Assembly: GCA_005784505.1 (NCBI GenBank)
Contig: VCAZ01000020.1
Location: 2,389,868 to 2,453,867, forward strand
Direction of reading: 5' to 3'
Length of the DNA stretch: 64,000 bases
From: Bagarius yarrelli
Lineage: Eukaryota > Chordata > Actinopteri > Siluriformes > Sisoridae
This document shows positions 47,818 through 58,986 of the stretch, one piece after another. Made by a program: the position numbers and the translations under genes. The notes under the pieces are model-generated. The model ran no database searches and was not told the DNA's origin. It saw nothing but the letters and a program-made list of their open reading frames with translations. Position 1 is the first letter of the stretch, and each line of letters starts with the position of its first letter.

Positions 47818-48344
47818 ATAAAACTGCTGGCAAAAAATTAAAAAAAAACAACAACACAGTGTCATCTTCTAGTCTTCATCAGTCTTCCAGTGTAACAAGA
47901 GTACAAGTTCTGCTAATAAGCTGTTACTTTGGCAAAGTCTAATAAAAAGAGTGGGGGAAAAAAAAAAGAAGTGAAAACATTGAAAGGCTAAGAATGTTCC
48001 GCACAGCTTATATTTGCCCATCCGCTCGCTTGTATAAGAGCTCACTATTCTGAGAGACGGAATAATCCAAAGCCAACAGTGGAGCTTTAAACCTAGAGAA
48101 CACGCAGCCCTGAACCAAATACACACAGGCTAAATCACTTAATACCTTCTTAAGGTGAGCAAACTTCTTTAAAGATATTAAAAGTATACCTGTAGTCAGG
48201 AAAGAAGTGCTGCAGTCATCGTGTGTGAGAGGGGATGTGGAATTTAAATAGAACCTAAGGTTAGACTAGTTTTAATCTCATGAAGCCGGACCTTTAAACT
48301 GACTTCAGAAGGTCTGGACTCTCGGTTTGTTCTTTTCAGCATCA

Positions 48345-48655
48345 CGTTTAGGGTTTAAAAAGTCTAGTTTAACTTAATTTAAGTCTAAATTAACAATATT
48401 TGTGTCTAGATTAAGGTTATTCGAGTCTAGATTAACATCACTCGAGTCTAATTTAACAATATTTGTGTCTAGATTAACCACTTGAGTCCAGATTAACATC
48501 ATTTGAGTCTAGATTAACATCATTCCAGTCTAATTTAACGTTATTTGAATCTAGATTAACATCATTCCAGGCTAGATTAGCATCATGTGTCTAGATTAGC
48601 ATCATTTGAGTCTAGACTAACATTATTTGGGTTTAGATTGACATTATTTTAAAAA
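48345..48655 (+). repeat. Degenerate 21 bp minisatellite (TCTAGATTAACATCA)
   Basis: The unit GAGTCTAGATTAACATCATT is repeated about 13 times with point changes and length changes (AATTTAACA variants). No coding potential is apparent. Confidence 0.88.
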
Positions 48656-48869
48656 TGACCTTAACTCATTGTTATAAGCGTTTAAAAACAGACACTTTGG
48701 GCTGAGTGTAGGAAACCCCGCTCTACTATGAGTTGCCCACGGCAAATCCACATACGTAAGGTGTAAACACCTGTTTGTCTTTATAGTGTAAGTGATAACA
48801 GGTAATAAAATGTGACTATATACAGAATATTATATATATGTAAATGCCTTCATTTTGTCATATATACTT

Positions 48870-49070
48870 TTTTTACAGCACAGTGAAATTTGTCTCTTTG
48901 CATATCCCATCCTAGTAAGTTGGGGTCAAGGCACAGGGTCAGCTATGATACATCCTTGGAGCAGGAGGGGTTAATGGTCTTGCTTAAGGACCCAACACTG
49001 GCTGGCTGGTGGTGGCGCTTGAACCCAGGTCCTCTTGGTCTTCTGATCATTGAGCCTCCACTGCCCCGTA
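48870..49070 (-). mobile_element. SINE, family C, copy 2
   Basis: It matches 10,455-10,680 across GCATATCCCATCCTAG, ACAGGGTCAGCTATGATAC and GGAGCAGGAGGGGTTAA. The tRNA-like head is in reverse at the right end (GCTTGAACCCAGGTC to CCACTGCCCC). Confidence 0.75.
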
Positions 49071-49360
49071 ATATTTTATTTATTTATTTATTTATGAAAA
49101 CCATTTTCCAGATCCCCAGATCTCACCCCCAGATCTTTTTACTGTTCCTATGTGTGGAAACCTATGGGACACCCTGTAGAACAATATACTGCAAGAGAAA
49201 TAAAACCGATAAATTAGCAACAAAAAAAAACACGCCCCCTATGCCTTAGATAGCGGTCATATATAGTAACTCTAGTTAACAGTGTGGTCAGTGAGTTTAT
49301 AAAGGTTAGTTTATACAAGGGGTTTATAATAAAGTTTTATTTTTTTATTATTGAGTAAGG

Positions 49361-49720
49361 GGGCAGCACGGTGGCTTAGCACTGTTGCCTCACAGCAAGG
49401 GGGCCCGGGTTCGATTCCCGGCCAGGGGTCTTTCTGTGTGGAGTTTGCATGTTCTCCCCATGCTGGCGTGGGTTTACTCCGGGTTCTCCAGTTTCCTCCT
49501 GCAGTCCAAAAACATGTATATCAGGTTGATTGGTGATTCTAAATTGCCCATAGGAGTGAGTGTGTGTATGCATGGCCCTGTGATGGACTGACGACCTGTC
49601 CAGGGTGTACCCCTCCTACCTTTTGCCCTTGCAGAGACAGCTGGGTGAGACTCCAGCAGATCCCAGTGACCCCGAATTAGGGAATAAGCGGGTATTGAAA
49701 ATGAATGAATGAATAAGGAA
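49361..49720 (+). mobile_element. tRNA-derived SINE, family B, full length with 9 bp target duplication
   Basis: The tRNA-like head GGGCAGCACGGTGGCTTAGC carries an A-box-like TGGCTTAGCAC (49,372-49,382) and a perfect B box GGTTCGATTCC (49,408-49,418). The body has GGAGTTTGCATGTTCTCCC and GTGATGGACTGACGACC, and it ends in an AATG repeat. Identical TGAGTAAGG flanks (49,352-49,360 and 49,721-49,729) mark the insertion. Confidence 0.9.
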
Positions 49721-52400
49721 TGAGTAAGGATTTTTTTATAAATAGACGTTTTGTATGTTTCACATGATAAAAATGGACCGAAAGCTTAGCTGCAGAAATG
49801 TCTGCACAGGAATCTAAACTGATATGGAATCAGAGTCTAAATTTCACACCTGTCTTCCACCAGGGAAAAGCGATGTGTGTCTAAGCTCATTCTTGACTGA
49901 CAGCTGCAGTGTGCTTGATTCTGGTTCAGGTTAACTCTTTTAAATATTTAATCTGGCTCCTGTCTCACCTCTGATAGCTTCGGCGCTGTCATAACATGTC
50001 CAGATAAATGGATATAGATTTATTTTATTGACGCGTCCATCCACTATATGGCAAGCTAGTTAACAGGAGAGAGAGAGAGAGAGAGAGAGAGACGGTGTGT
50101 GTGACGGACAAATTCTCCAAATAGATGAGACAAAGGTTTGACTTACGTCTTTACAATTGGTGGTGTGCACATTTTTACACCACATCGACTCTTCGGTGAC
50201 CTCCTCATGTCCCTCCGTCCTCCTCATGCTCTCATTATTTTTCTCATGAGAACCGTCTCCACGGTGACACAAATCCTACTGTCCCCACAGGTGGTAATAA
50301 GAGGTCAAAAAGACTCCCCCCTGACTGACCTCTCCAATGCATCATTTGGTCAAGTAGACACCAAATCGCTGCTTTTTTGGCCACCTAGAACTTGTCAATT
50401 TAGGACAAGCATGTGGGAGGCTTAAATGACTGTACAAAACGAGACAATTACCCAGGAGATCTTTGAAGCGTGTTTAAAAAGGGAAAAAAAGGGTAAAAGT
50501 TCTATTTAAGCACCATTTCGGTGGTGTAGCACTTTGTGCCCTGCTTCTTTAATGTTTAAAAAGAAATGTGTTCGCTGAAGTTTGGTAACCTTTTGGATAT
50601 ATTTCAGCTCTGGTTAGTCAGACATGGTTTCTCTCAGCTACTTAACAGCTACTCAAAGCCTACAAGTAGAAACCTTTTTTTTTTTTTTGTTCTCCAAAAC
50701 TATTCTTTTATTAGCGATGAAAACAGCTCGGCTAATAACCTTTGGGAGGGCGGCGGAAGTTTTTAAAAAGTGTGAAGGTCTACTTGACATTTGGTGGCGT
50801 CGTGTACGCTTCTCATCCTCCACCACACGTGAGCGTGTCTGACAGAAGCGAAGTGCGACACGCTGACATTTACTACAGGCAAAAATGTCATTCCTATGAA
50901 AAGGGATGCGGATGAAAAGCTACTTGTTTGCAGCCGTTCGTCGCAATTCCCTCAGAAACGGCACTAGTTTTAAATAAAGGATACTGTAACAGTTAGCAGG
51001 GAATAAAAACCGAGACTTTTTACATCAGACAGATAAACCAGCCATTACAGGAAACCTCAGTATACGGCATCTAAACTGATTTACAGGCATCAGTAACAGA
51101 GTCAGCTGTAACGGATTACAGACTGATATTAATGTGCTTCTGCTGATCAACCAAAAAAAAACCTTATCTATTTTTATTAAGTGTAAAGGAGTCTCAGGTT
51201 TAAACATTTCTTATATAAGACATAGTAAGAATAGACGATTTCTAATTTTTAAATATAGTGTTTGTTTTCTCCTTTTTTTTTAATTCAAGAGGCTGAAAAG
51301 AGAAGAAAAGCTTTTAGCTGCCATCACACAAACATTATATAGGTAAAATATAGAATATAAAATTGTTAATTAATGGATTTTACAAATGATCTAGCATTTC
51401 CTATTATCTGTGTTTAATTTCTGGCTTTGAAATTTATATTGTTCCTTTTACTTACGTTAAAAACAAAAGGAACAGGAACAGGATTATTGAACTTAATAAA
51501 TTTATACTCGGTCACGTTCTAATACCAACTAGGGTTTGGACGATGTACATAAATGTGAAAAACTTTATATGTATAACGATGCACACATGCACTTTATGTC
51601 TATCCTGTTTAGTGGCTCTTTGTTGTTTTGTGTTTTCTATGTTTTGTGTAGCACCAGGGGGTCCTGGAGAAACGTTATTTCATCTCACCGTGTACTGCAT
51701 CTGCTATATATGGTTGAAATGACAATAAGGCTCCTTGAACCTTGATGATAAGCTCTGAACATTTTTACTTGATATAGATTTAAACCTGGTAATTTTATAA
51801 TGGGCAATAACCTGACCTTAGGACTGAATACGCCAGGGAAAAGAAAGCATTTAAGGTGCAAAATAGAACTGAATTTTGCAGAATTAGGGTGGCGGTCCTT
51901 ACAGAGGCAGTAGCAAGAGTATATAATTAAACAGGTTTAACAATAAAACGCCACATCCCTTACAGTGACAACTAAAATCCACATCAGACCAGGAGGAAAT
52001 ATCCAAAGCACAGGGTTCAAAAAGTATAATTATAGAAGCAGTCGGTGGTCAGAACATGCCAAAGCACAAACTCACAGCAGGAAGAGGCAGAGGAGAAGAG
52101 GAGGTTCTCTTCAATTCTTTCCCCTGAGCTAAGATAAGAATACTAGACATTCTGCAGGGATTCCAGAAATGTCTGTCTGTACAATTCTGTCTTCTGGAAG
52201 GCAGCCATTACTTGGCTCTCTTCAAAAGGTTATACTGGTAGGAGTTATTCAGGATGACAGCACTGAAGCTAATTAGTTAAGAGGGATAACTTTTCCGACT
52301 TCTGCCTTTAGAAAACCGAGGACTTTTTAAAGACAAGAAAGAAACTCGCACAAACAAGCACGACCCGGAGCCATCATGTTCTCTGTACAAGGGAGATAAG
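49721..52400. other. Non-coding stretch downstream of ndufa4
   Basis: Contains a GA tract at about 50,069-50,091 and a family E retroposon tail (listed separately). Otherwise no exon or named repeat is recognised. Confidence 0.35.
51575..51742 (+). mobile_element. Retroposon 3' end, family E copy 2
   Basis: CACACATGCACTTTATGTC, GTGTAGCACCAGGGGGTCC, ATATATGGTTGAAATGAC and AATAAGGCTCCTTGAACC, parallel to 33,660-33,872. Confidence 0.6.
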
Positions 52401-52405
52401 CCTCC

Positions 52406-52411
52406 TTTATT
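52406..52411 (-). terminator. Candidate poly(A) signal of ndufa4
   Basis: The minus strand reads AATAAA about 154 nt past the TGA, giving a short 3' UTR. It is the first canonical hexamer downstream of the coding end. No transcript evidence is available here. Confidence 0.5.
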
Positions 52412-52564
52412 GTGTTGCTGTAGATAAACACAAAGGACAAGAAAAGTTTAGTCCAAATATTTTATAAAAGGTTTCACAAATGATTGATTAGAACTGTGCA
52501 GTTTAGTTGATTCTCAGCAAGTTGTAAAAGATGCTGGAGAGAATTTATGCACAGATTATTATTG

Positions 52565-52690
52565 TCATTTTTTTTTCTCAAGCCTTCGGTCCAGCAGTAT
52601 GCAAGGTGGAAGTTTGTTCAGGTTGGGTGGATTTAGAAAGTCGGGACGGTCCTTCTTCAGTTTGGAGTAGTCCGTGTTCACAGAGAAAAA
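52565..52690 (-). CDS. ndufa4: ndufa4 coding exon 4 with C-terminal extension
   Basis: The acceptor ends TTGCTTAG. The exon encodes FFSVNTDYSKLKKDRPDF, where the family normally stops. Here the triplet after the terminal Phe is CTA (52636-52634) rather than a stop. Translation continues for 23 residues (starting LNPPNLNK, ending RRLEKKK) to the TGA at 52567-52565. Without the C at 52636 (a G on the plus strand) the frame would read TTT TAA, so a one-base insertion or an assembly indel would explain the change. Confidence 0.85.
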   Translation of the reverse strand, partial: FFSVNTDYSKLKKDRPDFLNPPNLNKLPPCILLDRRLEKKK

Positions 52691-55600
52691 CTAAGCAACA
52701 AAAAGAAGCACAGAACATACAGCATTTTTTAAATTTCCCAGTTTAGTAACAAGAAGCCGTCTTAACGAGATCTTCGGAAAATTCAATAACTTCGAACGCT
52801 GTTTAAGTGTCTAACTCAACTCTGTATCAAATTCGCATTAAGGCTGGTGTTTGATTAGATTTGTGACTACTATTGGAGCTTGCATAAAATGAGCTAATCC
52901 AAGGTTTAATGAATTAAACTCATTAAGGCTGTAGATTGGGTTCTGATACGGTCATTCGCTCTTGCCAGAACTCCTAATTTGATCCCTTTAGGCAACATGG
53001 CAACAGTGCAGGCCGCGCACACGTTCGGATACTCACAATCTTTTCTTTTCGTTTACATTACCGTTATGATCTACTTAACTCGACAGAAAATCTTAACGCA
53101 TAATTAATTTTGATAAATTTATTACTCTCCCCTTTTCAAAAATAAAACATGAAATGTTCTGTTTTTAATGTAGCTGTGACACATGAAGTATTAAAAGCCA
53201 CCATCTTCCTACCTTGTACTGATCGTTAGGCCCCAGTTTGTTCCAGGGTTCAGGGTTGTTCGATTTGTCCCAGCTGTGGATGAGTGGGTGAATGAATGGA
53301 TGAATAAATAATGAGGGCATGCTTAATTTAAAAAAACAACCAAAAGGCTCGACGGAGCGTTAATGCCTTTAACTGCAAGGAAAAACGATGCAATCTAACA
53401 ACCATCCAAACTCATTAGAGTAAAGGAAGCATGTAAAATTGCTCATTAACATCACAGAGATTAATGAACATTTTGCCTTGACTCAAAGGTTTTACTCACT
53501 GGCATTCTCCTTAAGAATAAAATTGTGGATAAGAAAACGAGCAGAAGATCCACAGTGCAAAATTTAGTGAGTAGTTTTTCTTTAATTTGTGTTCTTGAGT
53601 TAAAAGGCATCAGCCATTTAACGTATCTGCAAACTAAAAGACGAAACATGGGTGCGTGTTGGCGGTGCTGTCGATCTTACCAGACATCTGGGTTGCGAAC
53701 AGCCAGTCTAGCCAGGTAACTCAGAGACATCGTACAGCCACCTCCGATGAAGACAAAGAGGGGGATCAGCTACAGCGAGGAAAAGCAAAAAGTCACATTG
53801 TCATTCATCACTCATGCATCTTCAGAAATTTCAGGTCATTTAACAAAAAAAAAGGAAAAAGAAAGTGACTGATTAAAAATATCCCTTCGGGTCATGTCGA
53901 AAAAAAATCGAAACTGAATGACATTAAAATGCTTTTCATTCCCTTTACATTTCTGTTTGACGTGTCTGAGTCGTCCCCCCCCCCCGATCATCATGCTGCG
54001 TATGAAAACAATTACATTTAATCAACTTAATTAAAATATATAGCAAAAACACATTGATATCAAATATTATAATGAAAAGTTTTATTTATGTATTCATAGC
54101 CAAATTAATTTTTATATGCAGTCTGTATTCTTCAACTTTGGAGGTATATGTAAAAAAAAAAAAATCTGTATAACCTTACAGTATTATTACAGTAGAAAAG
54201 TTACTTAAATCGCTGTAAAGGATTTTCCAAAATCCCCACACAAATGCCTAAAAACGCCGCTCTAGATCGCTACAGTTTACACCAAAAACAATTAGTAAGC
54301 TTATTAACTAGACTAAAACAAATCCAGAAGCATAACTGGCAGTAGATTAGCTGTGTGAATAAATAAAAACAAATAAAACTGCATTACTTTTACATTTTCC
54401 CCAAAATCCAGATTTTTTTTTTTAAAGCTTATTATGATCTAATTAATCTGGTGGCTTTTAATTTTAAACCCAGAGTCCATCCTGTCCATGAGTCCATCTC
54501 GACTAAAACATTGTAATGTGATCCGCATGAGTTCTTATCTCTTAATGACTTAAGATTATTCTACTACTACTAAAAAAATCCATCTAATAGAACCCAACAA
54601 GGCAGCACCTTGCAGTTCTGCAATTCAGCTCGGTGTTAATTGCAAAATTAATGATGTTTCAAGATTGAAGTATTTTTAGTGACTTTTATTAACTTTTTCA
54701 AGAACTTCATTTAAAAAGCCTTGCAAACTTTCCGAGCAGACTTTAGAGACAGTCCAGCATTGGATACAGGTCTCCAGCTCACATTTAATCATCTTTCACC
54801 GTTGTTCTCAATGGCCACTCACTAATGACCCCAATAACTGATCACAGTTCACCTCGGTTTCTGACGATCAACACCTTTATGCTAGTTCTATCTTATTTCT
54901 TTATTAAACATGTTTATTCTTTATTTTTAAAACTTTCAGTCACTAAAAACACCTCTATTTTTCCACTACAACAATTTTTAAACCGTCTGGTTTCTTGACA
55001 ACTTTTGCGTTGTAAATAGTTAGTGTTAAATTGTATTAATTTATTTAAGTTAAAAAATAAAATAAAAAACACTGTTGTCAGAAACTGCATTTCTTCTCCC
55101 TGCAATTATTCGTGTTCCGTACGGCTGTTTCTGAAATCACATCCTATCATAGTATTTGGTATGAGAAAAACAGTACAGGAAAAAGTACACGGATTTCTTC
55201 CACCTAGATTTGCAAGTACACGTTACAGGCTTTTTCCAGGAATGCCTAAAATGGGAAACAAACTCCATTTTAAAGTTATGTGATTAAATATTTAACAGAA
55301 TAAAATGGTCATAAATGAGGTTTAAAAATTAATTAGTTTATATTTGAGTTGTTTGCAAACAAACTCTCGCGAGACTTGCAAGAGGCAAGTGTAGAACATC
55401 CACACAGGATTGTTTTTCTACCTAAATAATGCATTGGACTTAAAATAAATAAGGAGCTGATTTTAAGAGGTAGAAAAATAAAGGCAGAGTTACTGTTAGA
55501 AGAACACCCAAGAGTGTGTTTGAGATTTGATTGTAAATGACAGGTGATGTGATGTTATTGTCCATCACAGGACTGAGCTTAGCTTTACTTTAAACAGTTT

Positions 55601-57571
55601 AATATAAGCGGGACAGAGAGACTTTGGAGAAGAGGTGTGTAGTCTGAAATTCAGGGTTTTTGCTTTGTGTCAATCAGATCAGAAGTAACTAGTAACTAAT
55701 TACTTGGGTAGTTTCTTCATCGAATACTTTTTTACTCTTACTTGAGTAACTATTTGGATTGTAACTTTCACTGTTTCTTAAGTAAATATTTCTAAAGGTA
55801 CCTGTACTTTTACTTGAGTGCGGATTGGCTATTCTACCCACCTTAGATTAGATAAGGTATTTTTTTTTAGTGTATTTATGTGTATAATGTGTACAATTTG
55901 CCATTTCAAATGAGCTATCCATATACATTTACCTTCTTAAGCACGTTAAAATAGAGCTGTGACCATCACATTTGGGTGATGATTAATTGTCAAAGAAATA
56001 ATTGCGATTATGATGTATTGCCTGTTTTGGGGCTTTAACGATTACTTGTTTTTGATGATTAATTGTGAGAAACAGTTCAGCTTAATAAAAGCAACTCAAT
56101 GCATTTTATAATCGTTTTGTCCTGAGGGCAGTTGAATCCTCTATACTGCAAGTTTGGTTAATAATTATTACGCTTTACCGATTGAGGGTTTTTTTGCATT
56201 TAGCTAGCCAAATTAATGATTAACTGTACCGAAAGACTAAACCGCCCCCCAGGGATAAAAATCGTAGCGGCGACAACTCCTTGAAAGTGGAGAAAGGCAC
56301 TTTTAACATAAGGCTGTCACAATTATTAAATAATGGTATGATCGCAATTATTTGACCTTACCACGATCAGCGAATCCAACCGCAATCACTGCACAGGGGG
56401 AGCTGTAGTATTTGCAACACCCTTCTTTCAACCAGAGTGAGTGAGTGAGTGGAGCGGCGCGAGTTAAAAGTTGGAGCGTTGATGTTTTCTGACGCTCCAT
56501 CACCAGCTTAACTCATGTTAACGACCCATAATTAGCCCATAATTAATTTATATGTTGCTAAACTGACAGGACGATTATAAAATGCATTGAGTTGCTTTTT
56601 TTAAGCTGAACTGTTTCTCACAATTAATTATCAAAAACAAGTAATCGTTAAAGCCCCAAAACAGGCAATACATCATAATCGCAATTCTTTCTTTGACAAT
56701 TAATCATCACCCAAATGTGGTAATCGTCACAGCTCTATTTTAATGTGCTTAGCAAGGTAAATTAATTCTAGTACTGCAGTGAAGTTAGTACGTCGTGTCA
56801 GATGCAGCTTATAACTTAAATGCAAATTTTATGACGTCATGATGTGACTTCCTGCGCACATCAGCTTTTTTCCACCAAAAAATGAGTTAATCACACCGAC
56901 CCTTATGCGATGTTAGAATTATAACACAAAGTTACTGGACAATTAAGTGCATGGAACGTGCTAAAGTGTGATTAAAGTTGTAATTGCCCCCGGCGGTGTG
57001 TTGAGCAGGACAGTAGAACACAGACAGATGTGATTAAACACCGCTCACAGCAGCATGCGTCACTCTTTGACCTCGGCTTGCACACAGCATGTGTCCTTCG
57101 TGTCCTTTCAGTTAGCAATGCTAGCTTTCAGACTCTGGCGCCAGTTTACACACATTTAAATAAGAAAATATTAAATTGTAATGTCGAAATCCGTAACCAA
57201 AAAAAATATAGTATTTTGCTAACTGTACAACAGCGGCTGTATGTCCTTTATCTTCACTAAAATTTCAGCGTCGTCGAGCGTCCCGTTAATTTAATAATTA
57301 CCACCTTATTAAACAAAGCATTTTTAAATAAAATGTTCATACTTAAATTCGTCGTATTTTCTAAATGTCGGATTAAAATCACTAATTCGTGTTTTCTTTG
57401 CTACTTTCGTGCGCTAGCAACCTTGCTAGCTTCCCCAGCCTTCGTGCTAATCCTTGATTAGCATAAATGACCTAGCTAATATAACTGCTAATAAATGTTG
57501 TATATTGTATCGAGTTTTGCTTTACTTACAGCCGGGTGGCTTTTCAGCTGTCTGCCAACTGTGCTCAACAT
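52565..57571 (-). CDS. ndufa4: NDUFA4-family (COXFA4) respiratory-chain subunit, 4 coding exons
   Basis: NDUFA4 is a small inner-mitochondrial-membrane protein, first assigned to complex I and now regarded as a cytochrome c oxidase subunit. Coding exons are 57571-57530, 53769-53681, 53273-53213 and 52690-52565, all with GT donors and AG acceptors. The joined frame starts MLSTVGRQLKSHPA. It then has one membrane segment (about residues 15-37, LIPLFVFIGGGC followed by TMSLSYLARLAV), then NPDVCWDKSNNPEPWNKLGP, NDQYK and DYSKLKKDRPDF. That block ends at residue 82, the usual NDUFA4 length. The family stop is absent there: the frame runs 23 residues further to a TGA at 52567-52565. The start fits the family N-terminus. 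The gene follows slc35b1 head to tail. It could be any of the fish ndufa4 paralogues, and I cannot tell which. The family call is firm; the true C-terminus is not. Confidence 0.93.
53213..53273 (-). CDS. ndufa4: ndufa4 coding exon 3
   Basis: This exon is 61 nt. The acceptor ends ATCCACAG and the donor is GTAGGA. After the C that completes the split Cys codon it encodes WDKSNNPEPWNKLGPNDQYK, the most conserved block of the family. A short GAATGAATG-type repeat sits just upstream of the acceptor. Intron 3 is 522 bp. Confidence 0.93.
53681..53769 (-). CDS. ndufa4: ndufa4 coding exon 2 (transmembrane segment)
   Basis: This exon is 89 nt. The acceptor is a pyrimidine stretch ending GCTGTAG and the donor is GTAAGA. 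It encodes LIPLFVFIGGGC, TMSLSYLARLAV and RNPDV, the membrane helix and the start of the NPDVCWD motif. The last codon (TG|C, Cys) is split across intron 2, which is 407 bp. Confidence 0.92.
53770..55927. other. Part of ndufa4 intron 1, nothing recognised
   Basis: AT-rich intronic sequence. Small open frames (for example 55,023-55,283) have no family signature. TACTTGAGTAACTATTTGG, then ACTTTTACTTGAGTGCGG, near 55,738-55,824 looks like an old repeat. Confidence 0.4.
55928..56763. mobile_element. 836 bp long-inverted-repeat element in ndufa4 intron 1
   Basis: The left arm, about 55,928-56,118 (TTACCTTCTTAAGCAC, TTAAAATAGAGCTGTGACC to CATTTTATAATCG), is complementary with few mismatches to about 56,573-56,763. 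Each arm is about 190 bp. The roughly 450 bp centre is non-coding with ATAATGGTATGATCGCAATT-type text. This is a non-autonomous foldback/MITE-type DNA element; the superfamily is undetermined and no clear target duplication is seen. Confidence 0.85.
56764..57529. other. 5' part of ndufa4 intron 1
   Basis: Unique sequence with repeated GCTAGC words (57,413-57,431) and several TAATTA cores. Its closeness to the promoter makes intronic regulation possible, but nothing specific is shown. Confidence 0.35.
57530..57571 (-). CDS. ndufa4: ndufa4 coding exon 1
   Basis: This is the first coding exon, 42 nt, from the ATG at 57571-57569. It encodes MLSTVGRQLKSHPA, the basic amphipathic N-terminus of the family. 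It ends in phase 0 at a GTAAGT donor (intron from 57529). Intron 1 is about 3.8 kb. Confidence 0.9.
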
Positions 57572-57720
57572 TATCTTTCCCTTAAAACGGTGATTCACAG
57601 AGCGGTAACGGGTTCAACTGTGGCCTTGTCGAGAGTCACAGAAAGAGATTAGGCTAACACTAGTAGCAACGAGCTGACGTCACTTCAAGTAGAACTATAG
57701 GTACTTTAAAATGTGCCTGT
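57572..57720 (-). promoter_or_regulatory. Candidate ndufa4 promoter with full CRE palindrome
   Basis: The roughly 150 bp upstream of the ndufa4 start codon contains a complete cAMP-response element, TGACGTCA, at 57675-57682, about 105 bp from the ATG. No TATA box is evident, as is common for housekeeping mitochondrial genes. CREB/ATF-type control is an inference from this one site. Confidence 0.45.
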
Positions 57721-58019
57721 CGAAAATAGTGGTGTTAATATTTCTTTTTTTTCCTTGCACTGAAAACATTTTTTATCTTTATTTTTTATTATTCATTATT
57801 AAATTTATATTAAATTAATAATAATATAGTCTAGGTGGTTATATATATATATATATCGATGAGAATTTACTTTTAAAAACAATCGAGTTATTATTATTAT
57901 TATAATTAAGTGATAGTCTGTCGGTTCTTTTTCATCATTGTTTGATCTTTCTCCCTCCTGTAAGGAACATTTTGTGGACTGAGGACTGAAATTATTTGAC
58001 ACCGATATTGAAATGAGAC

Positions 58020-58345
58020 ATTTCTGTTAGGGCTGGACAATAATTCAATATCAATATATATCGCGATAGAATTTTTTTCAAAAACGGTAATATGATTCTT
58101 AAAGACATTTCCGATATTTTGATATACAGCACAGCATTCGTCACTGAATGGTGTTCAGGACACAGCCGTCAGAAAAAGCAGAACACAAAACTGGCTACTT
58201 GTGTAGTGTAACCCGCCCGCCTTCTCATTTGCCCCGCCCACTCTAACCGACTTCAATTCAACATGGCCGCTAAGTAAGCTCTGCTGCGTGCGGCCGTGAG
58301 CGGGAGATACAGACCTATATATGTATTTTAATAAAATATTTTTTT
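58020..58345. mobile_element. hAT-like element fragment upstream of ndufa4
   Basis: It begins TTAGGGCTGGACAATAATTC, then ATATATATCGCGATAGA, the style of fish hAT termini. The right part (CCCGCCCGCC, GCCCCGCCCACTC, CATGGCCGC) is GC-richer. No opposing terminus was found. Confidence 0.45.
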
Positions 58346-58980
58346 AATGTCGTTATCAATACATATCTTTATTAATTGTGCTAGTAATTCTGGCGTTCAC
58401 TGACTCCTTGTCAATTTTACCGTTTATTTTACTCTGTTCACTTTTAAAGCTGTTTCATGTCACCGAAAACCACTTTAAGAATGTTGTCTATGACCCGAGG
58501 TTGTACCCTTTATACAAGAACGAGAAAAAAAAAAAAAGAAAAGAATGGAGCTTATGCTGCTCTGCCTGTTCCCCTCTACTGACTCTTTTAATCAGATTGC
58601 TTTTCCTGACACCCACTCGTGTTTGTTTCCCTGCAATTTCATTTTGTGCTCCGAATTGAGCATTAACCTTTCGTTGCAGCGAGTCCTGGGTAGGCGAGCA
58701 GGAATCAAACGACAATGTCAGGAATTAGGGACGTGGATAGAAAGTTTTTTTTCCCCCACTAGGGCCATTTGAGCTGCTTTAAAGTGATAATCATATTCGG
58801 TTACACTGACAAGCCTGTGAAAAATAAAGCAAACTCTAGAAGATGGTCTGCTTAGAATTGTACCATCAAACATAAGACATGAAGTAAAGACAGAGATTGC
58901 TGATTTATTTATGGACAAAATAAGTTTAATGCCATCTGGTTGTATTTTTTACCTTTTTATGGACAGACAGACAACATAAC

Positions 58981-58986
58981 TTTATT
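58981..58986 (-). terminator. Candidate poly(A) signal of slc35b1
   Basis: The minus strand reads AATAAA about 740 nt beyond the stop codon. A GT-rich stretch (TGTTGTCTGTCTGTCC) follows within 25 nt, as expected for a cleavage and polyadenylation site. A second AATAAA lies further on at 58909-58904. Confidence 0.5.

Noticed and set aside
49408..49418. Perfect B box as a functional tRNA gene
   Set aside because: The flanking sequence is a SINE body with target duplication and lacks a tRNA cloverleaf with an anticodon stem.
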